DNA of 64,000 nt from Dichetophora obliterata (Eukaryota > Arthropoda > Insecta > Diptera > Sciomyzidae). Positions 1 through 12,244 of this stretch are shown here, in pieces. The notes beneath the pieces were generated by a model, which made no database searches, was not told the DNA's origin, and worked only from the letters and a program-made list of their open reading frames with translations. Both the position numbers and the translations under genes were made by a program. Location of the stretch: NCBI GenBank assembly GCA_963920525.1, contig OY986435.1, forward strand, positions 270,239,574-270,303,573. Reading direction: 5' to 3'. How positions within the stretch are numbered: position 1 is the first letter of the stretch; the number at the start of each line of letters is the position of its first letter.

Positions 1-84
1 TCCTTTTAACATCCCAGAGGAGCTCAAAAGGAGCGATCAATAAATGATTCAAATGGATCAGCAAAGGAACATTTAAAATATTTG

Positions 85-492
85 TTTTTTTTTTTTTTAA
101 AAGATCAAAGAACCAACATGCGCCTTATACAAACAAGGTTTGGTCTTTGACGTGAAAGGAAAGGGATAGATTAGCTAGAGAAATTGATTAGAACCATACG
201 TGAATTATTGATTAGACGAAGCAGACGTGAGAGATAATGCTTTCAATCGCTTTTAACCGAGGCTAGTGTGTGTTATGCCTTAACCTCGGCAAGCATTTTC
301 AGCCCTTAGTTGTTCATATTCCTTTAATTCCACATTTTCCCACAATTTAGCTTTCCATAATTTTAGTTTTCCATAATTCTTAAATGTAGGAACGAACAAA
401 GAAAGTGAAAAGAACCATGCCCGAACCCGGAGTCGAACCAGGGACCTCTGGATTGTAAGTCTAGCGCACTCTCCACTAGACTACAATGGCCG
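85..492 (-). mobile_element. tRNA-headed SINE-like unit with poly(A) tail
   Basis: Read on the minus strand, the unit begins near 492 with a tRNA-like head: an A-box-like TAGTCTAGTGG and a near-perfect B-box GGTTCGACTCC. An anticodon-like loop reads CTTACAA. The 5' and 3' acceptor segments do not pair, so it is not a functional tRNA. About 320 bp of body follows, and it ends in an A-rich tail (poly-T on the plus strand near 84-99). A tRNA-derived head, body and oligo-A tail is SINE organisation. No convincing target duplication was found. It could instead be a tRNA pseudogene with unrelated flanking DNA. Confidence 0.5.
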
Positions 493-1474
493 ATTTTTTA
501 CAGCATATAATGATCGAGTTTCTTACAAAGCACATGACTCACTTTATGTGCTTTTTTTCATTGATTGCTCGCCTATTAATTTTTTAAAACAGTAAAGGAG
601 CACAAGAGCACAAGTGCTCACTTTTTGATAGAATAAAACAGCAAAAGAGCGCTCTGTTGTTGCTCCTCATAGGAACGATCGCATGTTTTTTTACTGGGTA
701 GCTAAGTGAATTATACTGTATGTATGTGCTTTTTACAACAGGAAAAATAGATAATTGAAATTTAAACATAATTATTTCCATTAATTAAACATAACTTTGA
801 AATATATTTAGTTTTAACCAACAAAACAAATGAACAAGAACAAAAAATTCATCACCAAAAATATCAAACGAAAACATTTCATAAAACAAAACAAATTTTT
901 ACTTGAATTTAATTGTGAGCTTTTTAGATCAGGTAACTTTGAAGAAGGACAACAACAACAAATTTGTTTTTGAATAATTTTTATTTAGAAGATGAAATGC
1001 TTTAAAATAAAAAACCAGAATTTTTCTTTATTGCTGTATAAAAAGGAATTCTACGTTTATACTTACGATACTATCGAAACTGTGTCTTTTTTTATAAATA
1101 GCAAACAAAAGTACGTTCATACTCATAAGCAAAAAATTTAATATAAAAAAAGTATTATTTTAATATTGAAGTTTATAATAATTAATTTAAGTTTACTATA
1201 ATAATAAATGAGATAATTTTTTATTTCTTATTTATAGCATTTCATACTTATAGCATTGCATACTTTATATCTTCAGTACACACTCAAAAAAGCATGCACT
1301 TGCAACGTACATTTTTCTAGAACTACACAACACTGAATTTTGTGTTTTTTTAAAAGTTTAGTACAATACAAATAGAAATATTTTGTTTTCTTTTCCTTTA
1401 TTCCACACACACAGAATTTGTTCGGAAGTTTAATTATCAATTTTTGGCTTCAGTACCTATAAAAATTTAATATT
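493..1474. other. AT-rich, no recognisable feature
   Basis: No coding region, tRNA or inverted termini could be supported. Short reading frames here have no recognisable motifs. Confidence 0.5.
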
Positions 1475-1811
1475 AAAAAAAAAAATAAACTGGCCATTTC
1501 AGCGCTTGGAAGGACTTTGACCTAGCTTCTATTGATCAATTGTGTTGTGCGTGTTATTAAATGTTTGATCACAAATGACCGAGAACTAGACCTACGTGTT
1601 TAATGCCGACTCCGAACGGCTAATGTTCTCAAGAAGCTTTACATGGCAATTTTTACTCTCCGAGGTTTGCATTGTCTGCAGAGAGGTGACGACCGAACAG
1701 AAAAATTATTTCTATTGAAAAACTTTCTGTCTGAGCTGGAATTGAACCCGGGCTACCACGGTTCTTTAGCTTAGGCGCCACGCACTCTAGCCACTAGGCT
1801 ACGGTCGCCAC
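1475..1811 (-). mobile_element. tRNA-derived SINE, copy 1 of 3
   Basis: On the minus strand the head carries an A-box (TAGCCTAGTGGCTAGAG) and a B-box-like GGTTCAATTCC. A roughly 250-bp body ends in CCAGTTTATTTTTTTTTT. The same unit recurs at about 25,690-26,050 and 63,030-63,376. Similar AT-rich strings (AATTTAATATT type) flank both ends, consistent with a decayed target duplication. The SINE would be transcribed by RNA polymerase III from its internal boxes and moved by a partner LINE. The partner cannot be identified from this sequence. Confidence 0.8.
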
Positions 1812-2029
1812 GAAATTAATATTAAATTTAATATTAATAGCAATAAATATGATAAAATCGAATATGATGGCATGAATGCAAAAAATTCACCATATTGTTT
1901 TGGGTTAACACGAGAAATCAAATTATAGACGAGTTCATAATTTTTGTTTTGTACAATGAGTTGTAAATATTTTTATATTTGAATTGAATGACTGATGCAA
2001 GAAGTTTTTACCAAAAGTTTCGGCTATTC

Positions 2030-2110
2030 GGCCATATTGAGGCTGAGACTGATAAAAAGGGCCGAAACTGGCCATAACCGAAACCGAATATTCGGTCGGA
2101 CACTAGTAAC
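2030..2110. repeat. possible terminus of a DNA transposon
   Basis: A palindromic block around CCGAATATTCGG is followed by TCGGACACTAG, with CGGCCATATTGAGGC upstream. It looks like the end of a short inverted-repeat element. The opposite terminus was not found, so the assignment is weak. Confidence 0.25.
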
Positions 2111-4790
2111 GTCACAAAAAATATTTTTGTCTTAATATTTTATTTAATGCTCTCAATATTTTTTTTAGGTTTTTTTCGCACAGGCATTTTTCACCATCTT
2201 TAACGGATACCCTACAATAAGCACTTTTCATGTAACATGTGTGAATATATAATAGTGAATGTATAATAGAAATATTTCGATTATTTGGGTATCAAAATCA
2301 TTGCGATAATTTGAAAACTTAAAATTTTCCCAGTACAACACATTTATTTTTTATAAGGTAAACGCCTCAGACTGAGAAAAAACTATTGAAATTTAAAGTT
2401 TTGATTTTGCAAGCAAATATCTCCGTCATTTTTCAATCGATTTTTTTTTTCAAATTTTCTTTAAATGAAATTCTAATTAAATCATTATAGAAAAATTTCA
2501 ATTATTTACCGTTAGCTCACCAATTGTATGTTGCATATTGTTTCCGAAAACATCTGAAATAATCTATGCTTGCTCAATAAATAGATCAAAAGCTGTTTTT
2601 ATTTTATTTTAGTTTTTTAAAAATTTTTAATTAAATAAAATTAATTTTTTCAAAATGGAGTTTTTATATTTTTTGTAAAGTAATACAGAAATGTTTAGGT
2701 TGAAAACATAATAGGACCATCTTGTACATTTGGCTCATCTAAGTATCACCTCAGGAGTTATACCAGCTATGGACTGAAGACATGTGTGAATAAAGGTTAT
2801 ATTTTGGATTTTCGCTGTTCTATGCATGAATGAAGATGTAATGTACATACTAAGAGTTTTGAACCATAAAATAACCATGTTTTGGAGCTATTTTAGAAAA
2901 TAACTTATTCACAAAGTTTCATTTAGTATAGATTTCAGTACAAATGCGAAATTGTGAACTTAATTTTATCGAAATTAGAATTTTGCGATGTATTACCTTC
3001 ACTCACTCATGTCTTCAAATGTTTTCGGCAATTTTCTTCCGGCAATGTTCTGTTTTCTCAAATTTATGCAAGAGTTTCGTGACATAAGCTACGTTAGTGT
3101 TAGCAAAAAGGTCACTTCTTTACAGACAGTTGGTCGAATTTCGACCACAGGCGATACTAGTAGATATAGTTTTAATACATAAATAATATAGCATTGAAAT
3201 TTTTATGTTGTATGGGAGGTAGTCGAAGTTGTGGGTGGGTTTGCAAATATTTTTTCAGTAATATTAAATAGCCAAATACAACGACTCTTTCTATTTTGTT
3301 CTAAACGTTGTATGGGATAAAACCACTGTGCGTCGTCATCTCTTGAGGTTATCCATCAAACGTAAAAAATAATAAGAACATGCTGCTGAGTGCAAAGACA
3401 TTGCCTTTGCTGCATCACTGGTATAAGACACAAGGATGATGTTAAAAAATAAATAAAAATTTTCTGACTATGCAAAGATATAACAGGTACAAACATAAAA
3501 TTAGAAAGAAAAGAAAAAACCATGTAGAACAAAATTAAAACTTAAGTCTTCTTTTAGCTATTAAGCTTAAGTAATGCAACAACAAACTAGCTAGTAGTTA
3601 AAAACTGAAAGCAGTGCATCACCATGCAGCTGAAGCATCCTCAACTCTCTATCCAACTCAGCTTGCTTAGTATTTCTTGTGTTAATGACACATCCTTCAT
3701 GTAATGTCAGTGAGTGATATGAGCTTGCTGCTGCATATAAAGCCGTCATTGCTGCAACGTCTGCAAACACTTCCGGTTTGGCAAAAGTCATGTATCCTTT
3801 GGTGAATTTACAAAAAAAAAAGGTTGCTAGTGTTTCACCTTTTAGACTAGAAAAGTTTTTCTCTTGAAATATTAACAAACCCGTGAGTATGTATGTGTGA
3901 AAAAGCGTACAAGTGCTTGTGTGTCTGTGAAAACGAATTTATTATTCCTGACACGCACACACATGGTTGTGCTATGTTTATTTAAAATTTAATGTCCTAA
4001 GTTTATAAGCAGTTGTTCATATATGTATGTACGATTGTATGTATTACCTGCACTTGCACTCAGAGCAAAGAATACGCTATGATGCTCTTTTTTCAAAGCA
4101 AGTTTTTTCTTATTCCATTTTAAGCTAAGCCGTTTTTCCTGCGCTTTGTGCATAACTTTAATCCTCATTTTAATTTATGATTTATAAAAGTACGGGAACA
4201 CCAAATAATTTTAAAATACTATGCTAAGTTATAATTTGAACTTTCAATACTTTTTTCTATCCTTAACAGCATTGGTTTTTTGTTTTTCTGAATTGCTCTT
4301 TTAAGAAAATGTTCTTTTATCGAAATAATAAAAAAAGAAAAATACGTACGAAAGATCTGCTTGAAGATTAAAGTAGAGTTTATAAATTTATTTATAAATT
4401 TTTGTGCACAAAAAAACAAAATGGCACTCGTTTGATAGCGTTGGTAAGCTTATTCATTCCAAACAGCTTCATTGCGTCCTGCAAAATATCGCCTCAGATT
4501 ATTCTAAAATATTAAAAAAAAATCGGCAAATCTACAGTAAATTTGTGTGCCTTTTACAGAAGAACCAGCTTCACCAAATGAAATTACAATATAAGAAAAA
4601 AACACTTCATCAGAAGACTAAGTTTAGACCATTATTAGACTAGAATTTAGACTTATTAAATAAAGCACAAAATACATAAATAAAATATAACCAAGCGAGA
4701 CTAATAAAAAAATGAGGTGCGCTAATTAAGACACTCAAAATAAGCAAATATCAGTCTATAAGACAAGACTAGTTAGGTTTAAGTTTGTTT
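2111..4790. other. gene-free AT-rich stretch
   Basis: No protein family, RNA gene or clear repeat could be recognised on either strand. It contains scattered oligo-A/T tracts and CATATGTATGTACG-like runs near 4020. Confidence 0.5.
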
Positions 4791-4794
4791 TTTT

Positions 4795-5785
4795 TTTTTG
4801 CGAAGACTATAATTATGAAAACGGACGTTCAAATCAAAATTCATATCGTGCACTTCATGATTTCTTAGGTCAATTTAATCGTCCAAATGTGCGTACAATC
4901 GAAAAAATCGTGCAAAAATTTGAGCAAACCGGGTCTGTGGGAGATGTGAAAACACCAGTGCATGCTCGTACAGCTCGTACTGTAAAAAAATATTGCTGCT
5001 GTTCGCGATAGTGTGGCTGAAAAGCCGTCCACCTCAACTCGTCGTCGTGCCCAACAATTGCACCTCTCACGCTCGTCGTTGATGAACATTATGCATAAAG
5101 ATTTGCATTTACACGCTTACAAGGTGCAATTGACTCAAGAACTATAGCCTCTTGACCATTTCAAGCGTCGTCAATGGACAACAGTGGATGATCAATTTTC
5201 GAAGAAAATCATCTTCAGTGGATTCGCCAATCAGCAGAATTGCCGTATTTGGGCGAATGATAATCCAAAAGTGACTGTCGAAAAACCAAGGCACCCACAG
5301 AGAGTGACTGTTTGGTGGGGTTTATGAATTGGCGGCATCATCGGGCCAAAATGAGGCCGGTCAGGCAGTTACTGTGAATGGTGTTCGCTATCGTGAGATG
5401 ATAACGAACTTTTTATGGCCCGAATTGGAGATATGGATGTGGACGATATGTGGTTTTAACAGGACGGTGCCACTTGCCACACAGCTTACGAAATAATAGC
5501 TCTTTTGCGCGACAAATTTAAAGGCCGTGTTATCTCACGTGGTAGCGATGTCAATTGGTCGCCAAGATCATGTGATTTGACACCGTTGGACTTTTTTCTT
5601 TGGGGTTATTTGAAAGAAAAGGCGTATGTCGATAAGCCAGCAACAATTCAAGAGCTGAAGGATGAGATAATTCGGCACGTTAACGGCATAGAACCTCAAT
5701 AATGTCCCAGCGTCATCGAAAATTTGGACCATCGGATGGAGATGTACCGCCGAGGTCACGGCGGGCATTTGGCCGATATTTTGTA
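4795..5785 (+). pseudogene. mariner/Tc1-superfamily transposase relic
   Basis: Conceptual translation in shifting frames gives a complete DDE/D transposase profile. There is a helix-turn-helix N-terminal region (from about 4830) and then a catalytic core with QDGATCHTA near 5460. The third-acid block SPRSCDLTPLDFFLWG lies near 5560-5610, followed by the C-terminal segment KPATIQELKDEI. About 36 residues separate the second and third acids, so it differs from the classical DD34D mariner. Stops interrupt it, for example a TAA directly before QDGAT and another in the N-terminal third, and there are frameshifts near 4985 and 5325. The protein would have cut and pasted the element at TA sites; this copy cannot. 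The transcript end and terminal repeat probably lie near 5800-5890. Confidence 0.75.
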
Positions 5786-6285
5786 CCATACATAATTGAA
5801 CCATACCAATATTATCATAATAAAAAGAAATGATAATAATTTCCTTAACAATTTGTGTTTTATTACAAATCAACATCGGCTCTTAAAATTTAACCACCCT
5901 TTAGTTGCAACATAAAAATTCCCAAATGTTTCTTTCTGTCATCTTGAGAAACAAAATCTTTTATAATATCTGACAAATTCGATTCCTTCTATTTGTGGTG
6001 ATGAGTTTAAAGTAGTATGGAATGTCGAATAGCGCTAAAAGATCGTTCAAAAGAAACGGCAGCATAAGCACAGTTTTTTGCATTTACAAACTAGACATCA
6101 TATTGTTTGTTATTACTTCAACTATAATTTATTCTTTTTTTTTTTTTAAAAAGAAAGCGTTAAAATTTTTCGTACCTTTTGTTTTTATTGATACTACTTT
6201 TAATTGTTTCAATAATTAATTGTGATCTACTCTTTGAATTTGTGCAAGAATATAATTGTGAGATTTTTAGATCAAGTTAGTTTGA

Positions 6286-6505
6286 AGAAGTCAACAACAA
6301 CAACTATGTATAGAGTCAATCACACAGGAGACTAGACAGAACTGTTTCGGAGGCTGCTAAGCCCCTATCTTCAGTAGTCTTGAGTGACTCAGCTGTGACA
6401 AACCCACTGTTAAAGTCTTACATGATTTGACCCTTGTTCGAACAAATTAGTATGAACTTAAACGTTCTCATCGGTCATTTAATCATATGACATTAAAGCA
6501 GTAGC
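6286..6505 (+). repeat. dispersed repeat, copy A (pair with 30,600-30,775)
   Basis: The segment from CAACAACAACTATGTATAGA through CTTGTTCGAACAAATTAG to CATATGACATTAAAGCAG matches the reverse complement of about 30,600-30,775 over its whole length with clear divergence. The other copy contains TATATAA and AATAAA in spacing reminiscent of an LTR, so a decayed solo LTR is possible. I cannot name the family. Confidence 0.5.
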
Positions 6506-6747
6506 AAGTTTTAGATCATGTCTGTAACTCTACCAGGGTTGCCGTTTGTTCTAGTTACTTTTTATTTTTTCGATATTCATTAGAACTCGACGAGTCTGCC
6601 GAAGTGCACCATAGAATTGAAACGAATTTTGCTATTTATTACTTAATTTTATTTTTTACTTAAACTTATTTTGTTATTTTAAAAAAATATTTTAATATGG
6701 CTTTTAATATGGAATTGTACAGATCTCATGCAGAACTGGCAAATCTT

Positions 6748-7560
6748 CCTACACACAGAAAAAAGATCCGCCTAGATGCCCTATAGAATAGAACAAAGTC
6801 AAGAAGATTTCTCTATGGTTTTTCTCCAAGAAGAATCCCGTCTTATTATAAGACGGAAACCTTTTTAATAAAAATAAGACGGAATCTTATAAAACCAAGA
6901 CGGATTCCTTCTTAATAAAAATAAGACGGAATCTTATAAAACCAAGAAGGATTCTTTCTTAATAAAAATAAGACGGAATCTTATAAAACCAAGACGGATT
7001 CCTTCTTAATAAAAATAAGACGGAATCTTATAAAACCAAGACGGATTCCTTCTTAATAAAAATAAGACGGAATCTTATAAAACCAAGACGGATTCCTTCT
7101 TAATAAAAATAAGACGGAATCTTATAAAACCAAGACGGATTCCTTCTTAATAAAAATAAGACGGTATCTTATAAAACCAAGACGGATTCCTTCTTAATAA
7201 AAATAAGACGGAATCTTATAAAAACAAGAAGATTCACGTCTTAATAAAATTAAGACGGCTTTCTTCCCAAATTTAGAAGTATTCCTTCTTGTTTGGAATA
7301 TTTTGCCGATAAATAACGAAAAAAACGAGAAAAAAAAAGCAAAACAAGAAGGAAACGTGTATTAGTTAGGTGATTTCCGTCTTAATAAAATTAAGATGAT
7401 TTTCTACATAAAATCAAGACGGTTTTCACCTAAAAATTTCTTCGTTTTAGTCTCCTCTCTCGCCCTTCCGTCATCAAACGTTTTAAGAAGGAAACCTTCT
7501 TGATTCTATGTGGTATTTTTAGCTCTGTGTATAACAAACACTCTTTTCTTTGTGTGTAGG
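6748..7560. mobile_element. 813-bp inverted-repeat element carrying a minisatellite
   Basis: The left end CCTACACACAGAAAAAAGA and the right end, which reverse-complements to CCTACACACAAAGAAAAGA, form about 20-bp inverted termini. The interior is mostly a tandem array. There is no coding capacity, so it would be a non-autonomous DNA element (MITE) that amplified an internal satellite. No unambiguous target duplication was seen. Confidence 0.6.
6855..7250. repeat. 47-bp minisatellite, about 8 copies
   Basis: Unit of 47 bp built around AAGACGGAATCTTATAAAAC and CAAGACGGATTCCTTCTT, followed by an AATAAAAAT spacer. Copies are nearly identical. Each unit contains a quasi-palindrome (AAGACGG facing CCTTCTT), so the array can form hairpins. 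Degenerate versions of the motif continue to about 7500. Confidence 0.9.
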
Positions 7561-10449
7561 AGTTTATTTATCGTTAAATGGCTAAACTTAGCTATGTGTT
7601 GTTAACTGCACTGTACAATGTTCCGTACAATGTTAAAATTTACTTAAAATTATGAATAAGAATTTTTGCTAAAAGTGTACCTTATTCAAAATTTCAAGTT
7701 TGAGTGTTTTTACGAAAAAAAATTCTCAAAAATCCAAAATTGCAAATTGTTCGTGAACTATTTTCTGTAAAAAATTAAATAACTAAAATTCGGTTAAAAA
7801 ATTTATTGCTACTAAAACTTTTTTTAAAAAAATCCTTCAAGTCAGCCATTCCAAATTAAACGCAAAAAGAAAATTTAAGTTACGGGAAGAATTAAATCTT
7901 TGAATGAAACATAAACACTGATTTAAGTACAACATTTAAGATTTTTTTCAAGTTTTTAAAAAACATTCAAATTTGGTCAAAATGGAGACAAAAGCGAAAT
8001 AACTTAATATATTAAAAATCATAGATTCAAAAAAGCTATACGTTTGATGAATTTTTTAAAAAACCATTAAAAAATTTGTTAAAAAAGAAATAAAATTTTA
8101 ATGCTCTGGGGATACTTTTTTGGGGAGAAATACCACCTTACCGATTTGGGTTATATGAAAGCTGAGAGTATTAGTTGGTTGATTCAGTTAGATTTCGCAC
8201 TAACTAGTTTTTTATTAGTCTTTTATTGCAATAAGAGAACTAATCGCACTTTTGTAATAATAGTTCTCTTATCAAAAAATTATTTCCAGAAAAAGCGATC
8301 AAATCGACAGACCTCAGTTTAACGAAGTCTTCATACCTCTGTCACTGTAAGGTATTTTTTTAAAGAGGTGCAAAAGCCTATTTTGAGGGCCTTCAATATT
8401 TGACCTTCAAATTAAGCATCACCTATGATTAATTCAATTTGTAATTTTTTTTATATTATTTTTTGGGCGGGAAAGCATCCATTCCAAGGTTTCATTCCAA
8501 ACTTTACATAAAGGTTAATACCATTTTTATAATAGCTTTTAAAAATAAACTGGATAAAAATCTGTTTAAGTAATTTTTTGCGCACTGGGAAGAAATGATA
8601 CGAGTCTTGATCTTTTTTCTGGTCTAATTTTCATGTATCTAGTTAAGAATGAAGCTTGAAAAATTAGTCTTTATATTAAATACTTTATATTAAATAGTAC
8701 TTTATATTAAATAGCAGACAAAAAGACAGACGGACATGGTGATGCTGATGATAAATAGATATACTTTACTAAACCTGCCACGCCTTTTTATGGGCGTTGC
8801 AAACGGAGGGATAAAACGTACATGCTAGAGTATAGAAATTGTGCACATAATTTTTTTCAATTCATTAAATAAATTGAGCTCTCCAACCAAGCTTTATATT
8901 GGATTCAAAATAATTTATGTTATTTTCCATGTTTAACTGATCATTTTTAAACTCGGTTTTGGAATCGATGAGTGTTTTGATGGAATTTCGGTTTTAAAAA
9001 TTTGGCTTAGATAAAATGTGTTCTAACATTTTTTAAAATGTGTTCAATTGCTGAAAAATAAAAATTGTTTAATTGCTTAAACAAAGGCTTAATTTTTGCT
9101 TTGAATAGTCTTATTTGTATTCATTTTCTTGTATAACTGCAAAAAAAATCATTAACTAATGCGCTAAAGGGTAAAAATATTTCTTACAAAACTTTGCTAT
9201 TAGTCTAGGAACACAACAATCACACGAATGTCACAGGCATATGTTTAGTAGTTTTCTTGCTTCTTCCAATAGTAAATATCTTAAATTAGAGCAAATTTCG
9301 TGCCTTTTTTAAATTAACTCAGACGTAAACTTTAAAACCCTTATACACGCATTATTTCTTAATCTCCTCTACCAGAATCCGTTGATGGAAGCCTCTAAAT
9401 ATTTTGGTTGTTTGACTGTGTAATTTATTATTCAGTAAAGGTTGTCAATCCTCAGTAAACTAAAGCTCTCTAGCTTGTTAGTTTGCTTCAATAAAAACCT
9501 CATAAAATTACACATATTGCAAGAACTACTTGCTACGCATGAAAAACAAAAAACAATTCAATTACTTATCCTTCAATACAAGACACAGTCATTCTTCAAA
9601 TCAAGTCAAGTTTTAATTCCTTAGAAATGTGCTGCAACTTCGAACAAGTTTCAAGTGGAAATCAGCCAGTTTTTCAGTTATTATGGAAAAAAAAAGAATT
9701 ATATACATAAAACTTTATTTGTCTAGTTGAAGTTGGTTTCAAAAATTAACCAACAATAAGAATGAGAACAGCAACTGCAAGATCAAAACATCAGCGCAAA
9801 CAGCAACATTTGCAACGCTAACAAAGAACGAAAGGCGCCTGCATTCAATTTAAAACTTTTCAGCACTGATTTTGATAAGCAACTTCAAAGATATCAAAAA
9901 GCATAAGAATAATAGATAGAGATAAGAGCGAAAGTGCATGAAGCATATGATATTGCTGTGCATGTTTGCTTATATTTAGCTGTTTCTGTATGCTAGTTTT
10001 ATGGTTGTAACAGTGTTGCCAAAAATGTTTGCAAAAAAAACTGTTTTTGGCCCTTTAATATTGTTTAAGAATCTATTGAATTTATCTCTTAACAAAAATT
10101 CACTCTTCAACATTATTTTATTTTGCATACAATATAACGTAAATCATTTATTACGTTTTTTAGAAGTTTATGAAAACATTGATGTTTTGTTAATTACTAA
10201 TAATCATATGGAATTTATTTAAAAGTATTGTTTCGACAAGGTATGTATAAAACTTTTAATGATAAACTAGCTTATTTATCCGGTGTAACTTGGAAATTTT
10301 TGTAACAAAGGATTGTTTTAAAGGATTTTTTTTTAAAATTTTCTTTTAAAACATAAAATTTCTCAGAATATGTAATAAAATGAGAAAAAGAGATGTCTTA
10401 AAAAAATATTTGAACGATTTAAGTTCTTTAAAATTGTGGTACTAAATAA
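7561..10449. other. gene-free AT-rich stretch
   Basis: No recognisable gene. It holds a small tandem motif (TACTTTATATTAAATA, three copies near 8675-8715) followed by a GACAGACGGAC tract and a diverged GGGCGT-type intergenic repeat near 8790. Confidence 0.5.
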
Positions 10450-10681
10450 CAGGTGGCGCAAAGCTAATCTGACCCTATCGGAAGATGTTATAAATGTGAC
10501 AAATGGTCGCACGTCAATTATATTTGACATTTGTAAACCAGACAGCTGCAGCATACAAACAGACAAGCAGGGGAGCACTCAAATTAAAAAAATCACTGAA
10601 AATCACTCAAAATCATTTTTTTTTATATAGTAAAATAGTTATTCAAAAACAAAATTGGATGATTAACTTTGCACCACCTTG
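10450..10681. mobile_element. 232-bp MITE, Tc1/mariner-like termini
   Basis: The left end CAGGTGGCGCAAAGCTAATC and the right end, which reverse-complements to CAAGGTGGTGCAAAGTTAATC minus its first base, form inverted repeats of about 20 bp. TA follows the right end and TAA precedes the left. Size, termini and TA context suit a non-autonomous Tc1/mariner-type element. The short reading frames inside are incidental. Confidence 0.6.
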
Positions 10682-10984
10682 TAGACAGGTTGAAGTCGTC
10701 TACCAGACGCAGAGATAGCGCAATAAACTAAGAATCTATTAACTTTCCATAGAATATCAACTTTACCTAGATTAATGTATAAATTTCATGACATTTTCGT
10801 CAACACGTTCTCAAGTAATTGCTCTTAAAATGACTCCACCTCTGATATTTTGTTTACCATGGAAAAAAATAATTATGTGTTTCAATAAAACATTGTTTTC
10901 TGATGTCGAAAAAAAAAATACTGTTACAGACAAGATATAGCTTGATATTTGTTATGACATATCTGTTCCATCGAAATCAATTGT

Positions 10985-11925
10985 CAATTAGACGCTAAGC
11001 TTCTTCATGATCGTGCAACCACAATTAATGCATCACATTCAGAAAGGCTAAATGCGGCAGTTACTTCAGAAAACGTCTGAAAAATAAACGAAATTGTGTT
11101 AAATGACCGCAGCGTAAAACTAAAGAAAAGAGCACACATCATAGACATCTCAAAAGACTGTGAAAATCATATTATTCATGAATGTTGACACATGCAAAGC
11201 TTTGCGCACGTTGGGTTCCACGTTTCCTAACAACTGACAGAGACAGATAAAGAAATTTTCAAAGAAAAATTTGGAACTGTTCCGCCGCAACAAAATAGAT
11301 TTTTGCATACGATTTCTGACTATGGATGAAACATGGATCCATTACTACATACCTGAGTTCAACCGACAGTCAATAGAATGCTTTCTGCTTGGTGAAAGCC
11401 GTCCAAATCGTACAAAACACAACAATCAGCCGGAAACTTTTTAGTGAAATTTTTTTTTTAATGCACATGATATAAGCAAGCACTATTGCTTTGTATTACT
11501 GAATCAACTGGACCTGGCAGTCAAGGCAAAACGTAGGCGAATGCAAAAGAAAAAAAATTGTGTTTCACCAAGAAAATGTGAAACTATATATCGCAATATG
11601 ACCGATAATTTGAAAGAGCTGTGAAACAAATTGGTTTCGTCCTCAGCTCCTATTTTATGTTTTCCAGATTGAAAAATGGCTCCCTGGCAAGAGATTTTGC
11701 TTAAATGAGGAGGTCGAATCGGAAACAAATGCCTGTTTTGAAGGACTTAATGCCAATAACTACGAGTGCAAGAAATGCATCGAAATGTTAGAGCAGCATA
11801 ACAATAAATGCATTGCCTTAGAAGCAGATTGGACTCTCTGCATATGGAATACAAAAAAAGTTCAAAAAACTAAAACCCGACTGCTAAAAAGCACTGAAAC
11901 AAGAAAATATTCTCATCTAAAATAG
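10985..11925 (+). pseudogene. mariner transposase relic (DD34D-type)
   Basis: Fragments in all three frames follow the order of a mariner transposase. They include a HTH-region segment near 11,090-11,200 (KINEIVLNDRSVKLKKRA), a catalytic-entry motif near 11,320-11,345 resembling MDETWIHYY after one frame change, then NRQSIE and an NQPE-type block near 11,360-11,440. Further on are VFHQEN near 11,560 and the C-terminal CIALEADW near 11,815. Many stops and shifts are present and the DD34D block around 11,650 is badly eroded. It is much older than the relic at 4.8 kb and clearly from a different mariner lineage. Confidence 0.7.
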
Positions 11926-12244
11926 TTATGTACAAACTATTAAATATGTGTTGTCTATTAAATAAATAACTTACATAACTTATATATTATTGTATATAAA
12001 ACTAATTTATAGTGATGTTCAGAAGATATACGTGTTAGTATGCCACCTCATATATATTGTCATTTAAATATAAATTTTATTGTTCACAAAAAATTCTGTG
12101 TTGCTTGTCAATTTCTTTGTATAGGCTTCTACTACCATGTAATCCATTTTTGTTTTATTTCATCGTTCAACAAGACTACCAAATTGAACACATTGTTCAT
12201 TGAATTGCAATGAATCATTGTGAAATTATGAGAATTTGTTTTGC

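Noticed and set aside
417..492. Functional tRNA gene on the minus strand
   Set aside because: The acceptor stem halves do not pair although the T-arm is good; a tRNA-derived SINE head is the better explanation.
6855..7250. CRISPR-like array
   Set aside because: The units are contiguous 47-bp tandem copies without unique spacers, and the DNA is eukaryotic.
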